A stretch of DNA of 8,048 bases, taken from positions 1-8,048 of the forward strand of contig CAMPHE010000069.1 of assembly GCA_946885815.1 (NCBI GenBank), written 5' to 3'. Under the pieces are notes generated by a model. That model searched no databases and had not been told where the DNA came from. It saw only the letters and a program-made list of their open reading frames with translations. Shown here piece after piece: positions 6,701 through 8,048 of the stretch; the stretch's first letter is position 1; every line of letters starts with the position of its first letter. Position numbers and translations under genes: made by a program. This stretch comes from an uncultured Arenimonas sp. GTDB lineage: Bacteria; Pseudomonadota; Gammaproteobacteria; Xanthomonadales; Xanthomonadaceae.

Positions 6701-7386
6701 ACGGCGTGTTCGTGTACCCGTCGGGCGGCGACCATGCGCTGCTCTGGTACACGTACCTGCAGGACGGTTCGCCGACCTGGTACTACGCGCAGGGTCCGCT
6801 GCCGGGGGCCGACCAGGTCTGGCGCGGCACGGTCTACCGTGCCGCGTGGCATGGCACCTCGCGCACGCTCGACGCGATCGGCGATCTGGTGCTGACGCCG
6901 CGGGCCGACGGGCAGCTGTCGATGACCTACAACATCGACGGCTTCACCGGTGCCGAAACGCTCGACACCTTCCTCACCGGCTGCCCGACGCATGGCGGCG
7001 CGCCGCTCGACGTCAGCGCGCACTGGTTCGATGCCGCGTCGCCGGGATACGGCTACAGCGTGCAGGTGAACCCCGGCTACGAATTCCTCGCGACGTTCGT
7101 GTACGACGCGATGGGCGTACCGCGCTTCCTGGCAGCCGAGCGCGCCGGCCCGTTCGCGGGCGGGGACCCCACGGTGCCGCTCTACCAGCTGCGCGGCTTC
7201 GCGCCGCTCGGCCCGTACGCGGTGCCCGCGCGCACCGGCATCGGCCAGCTCACGCGCGCGTACGGCGTGGCGACGATCCAGACCATCGGCGCGAACGCGG
7301 CGTTCGTCGACGACTTGCCGGGCACGTGGGCGCGCACCGCGTCGGTGACGCGGCTGAGCGAACTGACGCAGGGCTGCGCGGACTGA
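3742..7386 (+). CDS. Secreted subtilisin-like serine protease (S8) with I9 propeptide and multi-module C-terminus
   Basis: A 1214-residue secreted endopeptidase. The start at ATG 3742 follows GGGGA and gives a signal peptide (MRVMAMTLAIG..., cleavage near A22). An I9-type inhibitor propeptide spans about 40-150 (RWIIVFEEP to PGVKSVSPEF). The S8 domain covers about 170-488 with the full triad: D189 (VIDGG), H248 (DGHGTHTAS), S427 (GGTSMSSPHVAG), and oxyanion N347 (AAGNQGP). Cysteine pairs C215/C222 and C279/C284 suggest disulfides. No PA domain is inserted. Beyond it are an Fn3-like region (about 525-617), a PPC-like region (about 690-785) with a DxDxDG calcium-type loop at D725-D729 and C739/C750, another Fn3-like segment (about 794-852), a second PPC-like stretch, and two related WY-rich modules (977-1081, 1092-1212). 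Such proteins are exported by Sec and usually leave the cell by type II secretion. Its substrate is unknown; extracellular protein degradation is likely. Confidence 0.95.
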   Translation: MRVMAMTLAIGLALGLPAATEARPAHGDNATPGKARAPSRWIIVFEEPPAAAFRGFAPDARRPKLSPTSPAATGARRYDATSAAARDYVRYLADLRATRLSDIAARLGRPVTPDYVYAHATNGVALVLSPADAAAIAGLPGVKSVSPEFHRYPQTNTSMPWIGADDVWSGAVPGVAANKGAGVVVGVIDGGINRFHTAFSGAGIANPRAQVYGWCAVSPTACNSKLIGLWNFVGAGDGMAEPVDEDGHGTHTASTAVGKAFLSLSGVAPHANLIAYKACGGGTCPGAALVGAIDQAVADGVDVINYSIGFQPTDPWLGVPSDALYDDAEAFLAAREAGIVIAVAAGNQGPEPGSHTKPGNAPWVIGVANGTDDDPGAPGPDVLVPSSGRGPVVPFGVVKPDVAAPGIGIAAAGISGPTSIAVAGGTSMSSPHVAGTAALVLSTNPGATVDQVVSAITLTARNGLTTAPGAIAYPHEQGNGMIDAAKAVRAGLYLPIADDAFRAASAEPFASGASPLNLPSFGHGACFRVCTMTRTLASMPGAPDADYTVATATMTPGATIAATPTVFPGRAGGATLAVTVDVRDPALLDTWVYGWVTLVDTSAEPRPSLRLPVAVYATPYADAATEAALAGITHDAAGERGFFDVAVGGTVELPDARFAVTALATAVDSVEAITVDATPLDPYAGLEGTYRRLITVPASATATNWRIAVSTRAEGTDIDLYLGHDADGDGLPEAGELACMSATPGGDEDCVVDVTHAAPTTYWLVAQNYDGPGTGVAVSSHALGLDAATTPALTATGPGHVADATPFHVRVAYDDPSMLPGERRVGLLYLQRAPGETVVSVPFAITRTGSAPSPFGLAPGVARAVTLPAGAAHEHLYVDLPPGTTQATFRTQGTGGDVSLHAAHVALPAGPVVAAAPPRAAATHSQAGAGADRTIIVANPAAGRWYLTPVNDGSSPASIEVSATIDSVDAVPPLRRGSYYNPARGGHGVFVYPSGGDHALLWYTYLQDGSPTWYYAQGPLPGADQVWRGTVYRAAWHGTSRTLDAIGDLVLTPRADGQLSMTYNIDGFTGAETLDTFLTGCPTHGGAPLDVSAHWFDAASPGYGYSVQVNPGYEFLATFVYDAMGVPRFLAAERAGPFAGGDPTVPLYQLRGFAPLGPYAVPARTGIGQLTRAYGVATIQTIGANAAFVDDLPGTWARTASVTRLSELTQGCAD
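6670..7380 (+). repeat. Two related C-terminal modules of the protease (protein-level repeat)
   Basis: Module 1 (residues 977-1081) opens with GSYYNPARGGHGVFVYP, continues with LLWYTYLQDGSPTWYYAQGP, and ends in TGC. Module 2 (1092-1212) opens with SAHWFDAASPGYGYSVQV, continues with LATFVYDAMGVPRFLAAERAG, and ends in QGC. The shared pattern is [YW][YF][ND]-x-A-x-x-G-[HY]-G, then a [TV]Y-x-x-x-G-x-P-x-[WF] core, then a terminal Cys (C1081, C1212). I recognise this pair at the C-terminus of secreted proteins of Lysobacter and relatives; its function is not known to me. DNA-level identity between the two is low, so the duplication is old. Confidence 0.6.
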
Positions 7387-7656
7387 TCAGCTGCCGTCGG
7401 TCTGCCGGGCGCGGCCCATGCCTTCGTGCGCGTGGCTGCCCTGGTCGATCTGCACGCCGTCCTGCGGCGTGGCGATGGCGGCCTGGCGATTGGCTTCGCG
7501 CTGCGCGGCCATGCGCTGGTCGGTGCGGTCGTCGTCCAGGTCGGTGTCGCGGCGGCCGTCGTCGCGCACGCGGGCGGCGCGGTCGTCGACCGACGTCGCG
7601 GCGCGGTTCGGGCCGGTGTTGTCTCGGTTGCCGGTGTCGTTGCGTTGGCCGGTCAT
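7387..7656 (-). CDS. Small highly polar, probably disordered protein (hypothetical)
   Basis: An 89-residue protein starting at the ATG complementary to 7654-7656. It has no Cys, Trp, Phe, Tyr or Lys and only one Leu, and is dominated by Asp, Arg, Gln, Asn, Thr, Gly and Ala (for example RVRDDGRRDTDLDDDRTDQR, about 29-48). It should be soluble and largely disordered, without signal peptide or membrane segment. A near-ideal Shine-Dalgarno, GGAGG, lies 7 nt upstream in the 13-nt gap behind the preceding small gene, so the two form an operon. Its stop codon directly abuts the protease stop (TGA|TCA) with no spacer. I do not recognise a named family; small polar proteins of this kind often accompany stress responses, but this is inference. 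Confidence 0.75.
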   Translation of the reverse strand: MTGQRNDTGNRDNTGPNRAATSVDDRAARVRDDGRRDTDLDDDRTDQRMAAQREANRQAAIATPQDGVQIDQGSHAHEGMGRARQTDGS

Positions 7657-7663
7657 GGGGTCG

Positions 7664-7668
7664 CCTCC
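7664..7668 (-). promoter_or_regulatory. Shine-Dalgarno site of the downstream small polar gene
   Basis: GGAGG on the minus strand, 7 nt before the ATG at 7656-7654. It lies wholly in the 13-nt gap after the upstream gene's stop codon and decides the start and strand of this small gene. Confidence 0.85.
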
Positions 7669-7669
7669 G

Positions 7670-7975
7670 TCATTCGTTGTCGTTGCGCGCGGTCTTGCCG
7701 CCCTGCTGCCCGTGGTTGCGGAGCTGCTGCTGGCGTTCGTCGCCGCCGCCGCGCTGCTTGTCCTTGTTGCCTTCCTGGCGGTTGCCTTCAGTCCCGCGCT
7801 CGCCGGTGACGTCGAGGCGCTCGCCGCGGTCGTCTTCCTGCACGCCGCGGCGCTGGCCGCGCTGGTCGTCGCCGGGCTGGCCACCCTGCTGACGGTTGCC
7901 TTCGTCCCGCTGCTGGCCCCCGGTGCGCGGGGCGGTGCGGTCGCCGTGGGAAGTCTTCGAGTCGCGATCGGCCAT
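7670..7975 (-). CDS. Small Gln/Gly/Arg-rich polar protein (hypothetical), first gene of a twin operon
   Basis: A 101-residue protein starting at the ATG complementary to 7973-7975. It begins MADRDSKTSHGDRT and is almost entirely Gln, Gly, Arg, Asp, Glu and Asn, with two Leu and no aromatic residues or Cys, so it is expected to be unfolded and cytoplasmic. A short repeat, EGNRQQG (25-31) and EGNRQEG (63-69), reflects repeated GTTGCCTTC nonamers on the plus strand at 7766, 7781 and 7895. The tail HGQQGGKTARND faintly recalls the GGK motifs of KGG-type stress-induced proteins, a weak similarity only. The ribosome-binding site AAAGGAGA is excellent, 5-6 nt before ATG, and chooses this start over an in-frame upstream ATG (8030-8032). 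The second polar gene follows after 13 nt. Confidence 0.78.
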   Translation of the reverse strand: MADRDSKTSHGDRTAPRTGGQQRDEGNRQQGGQPGDDQRGQRRGVQEDDRGERLDVTGERGTEGNRQEGNKDKQRGGGDERQQQLRNHGQQGGKTARNDNE

Positions 7976-7980
7976 GACGT

Positions 7981-7988
7981 TCTCCTTT
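7981..7988 (-). promoter_or_regulatory. Shine-Dalgarno site of the first small polar gene
   Basis: AAAGGAGA on the minus strand ends 5 nt before the ATG at 7975-7973. It is the strongest ribosome-binding site in the window and suggests high translation. Confidence 0.85.
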
Positions 7989-7991
7989 GGT

Positions 7992-8007
7992 GCCGGCACG
8001 CGCCGGC
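7992..8007 (-). repeat. GCCGGC-N4-GCCGGC repeat in the leader of the small polar operon
   Basis: Two copies of the self-complementary hexamer GCCGGC flank a 4-bp spacer (GCGT on the minus strand), just upstream of the Shine-Dalgarno. In RNA they could form a 6-bp GC stem; in DNA they could be an operator. Because each half is itself palindromic and the region is GC-rich, chance occurrence is possible. No clear promoter is visible in 7989-8048. Confidence 0.4.
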
Positions 8008-8048
8008 TTGTACCGAACATCGCGGAACCCACGTGCGAGCACCGTGAG

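Noticed and set aside
7383..7390. CTGATCAG palindrome at the protease/small gene junction
   Set aside because: Six of its eight bases follow automatically from two abutting facing TGA stop codons.
7657..7884. Upstream extension of the second small polar protein (Ala/Ser/Thr-rich frame)
   Set aside because: It overlaps the first small gene in another frame, and the GGAGG seven bases before 7656 marks the internal start.
4221..7892. Very long plus-strand frame overlapping the protease in another frame
   Set aside because: Composed mainly of Arg, Gly and Ala without domains; the overlapping protease frame has the complete S8 triad.
7418..8047. Plus-strand frame of 209 codons with hydrophobic stretches that could be read as a membrane protein
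   Set aside because: It is the complement of Gln/Asp/Asn/Arg codons of the two polar genes, lacks a Shine-Dalgarno, and the minus strand has two excellent ribosome-binding sites with tight operon spacing.
1..8048. Mobile element, CRISPR, tRNA or defence system
   Set aside because: No transposase or integrase motifs, no spaced identical repeats, no cloverleaf-like segment and no recognised defence-gene domain were seen; the genes fit ordinary core or accessory chromosomal functions.

Overview
The window is very GC-rich, with a strong G/C bias at third codon positions. Its gene content points to a gammaproteobacterium of the Xanthomonadaceae/Lysobacteraceae (Lysobacter- or Luteimonas-like). 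The best clue is a large secreted S8 protease whose C-terminal modules I recognise from that group; a TerC-family protein, a LytS/LytTR pair and an Lrp/AsnC regulator fit but are less specific. This assignment rests on gene style, not on a database search.

Layout from left to right: (1) the 3' end of a TerC-family membrane protein gene (+), truncated by the window edge; (2) a secreted beta-propeller (PD40) protein (-), tail-to-tail with it; (3) a 144-bp divergent spacer holding a 15-bp direct repeat (13/15 identical, 21-bp period) and a weak promoter; (4) a two-gene operon (+) with an ATGA overlap: a four-helix LytS-type sensor kinase and a LytTR response regulator; (5) an Lrp/AsnC regulator (-), tail-to-tail with that operon across a perfect 14-bp palindrome that contains both stop codons; (6) a 165-bp divergent spacer; (7) a 1214-residue secreted subtilisin-like protease (+) with signal peptide, I9 propeptide, S8 domain, Fn3/PPC-like modules and two related C-terminal modules; (8) directly abutting it, a two-gene operon (-) of very short, extremely polar, probably disordered proteins with excellent ribosome-binding sites.

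Possible functional links: the direct repeats have the geometry expected of LytTR-regulator sites and sit just upstream of the kinase promoter and opposite the PD40 gene, so autoregulation and control of the secreted propeller protein are reasonable hypotheses. The Lrp-type regulator is divergent from the protease and may control it. The two small polar proteins look like stress or desiccation-type accessory proteins, but no function can be assigned. The gene order is compact: all three convergent junctions have only 0 to 4 bp between stop codons and none has a recognisable terminator.

I see no tRNA, rRNA, CRISPR array, insertion sequence, prophage or obvious defence system. The most interesting non-coding signal is the LytTR-like direct repeat; the most interesting coding items are the tandem C-terminal protease modules and the polar twin-gene operon.
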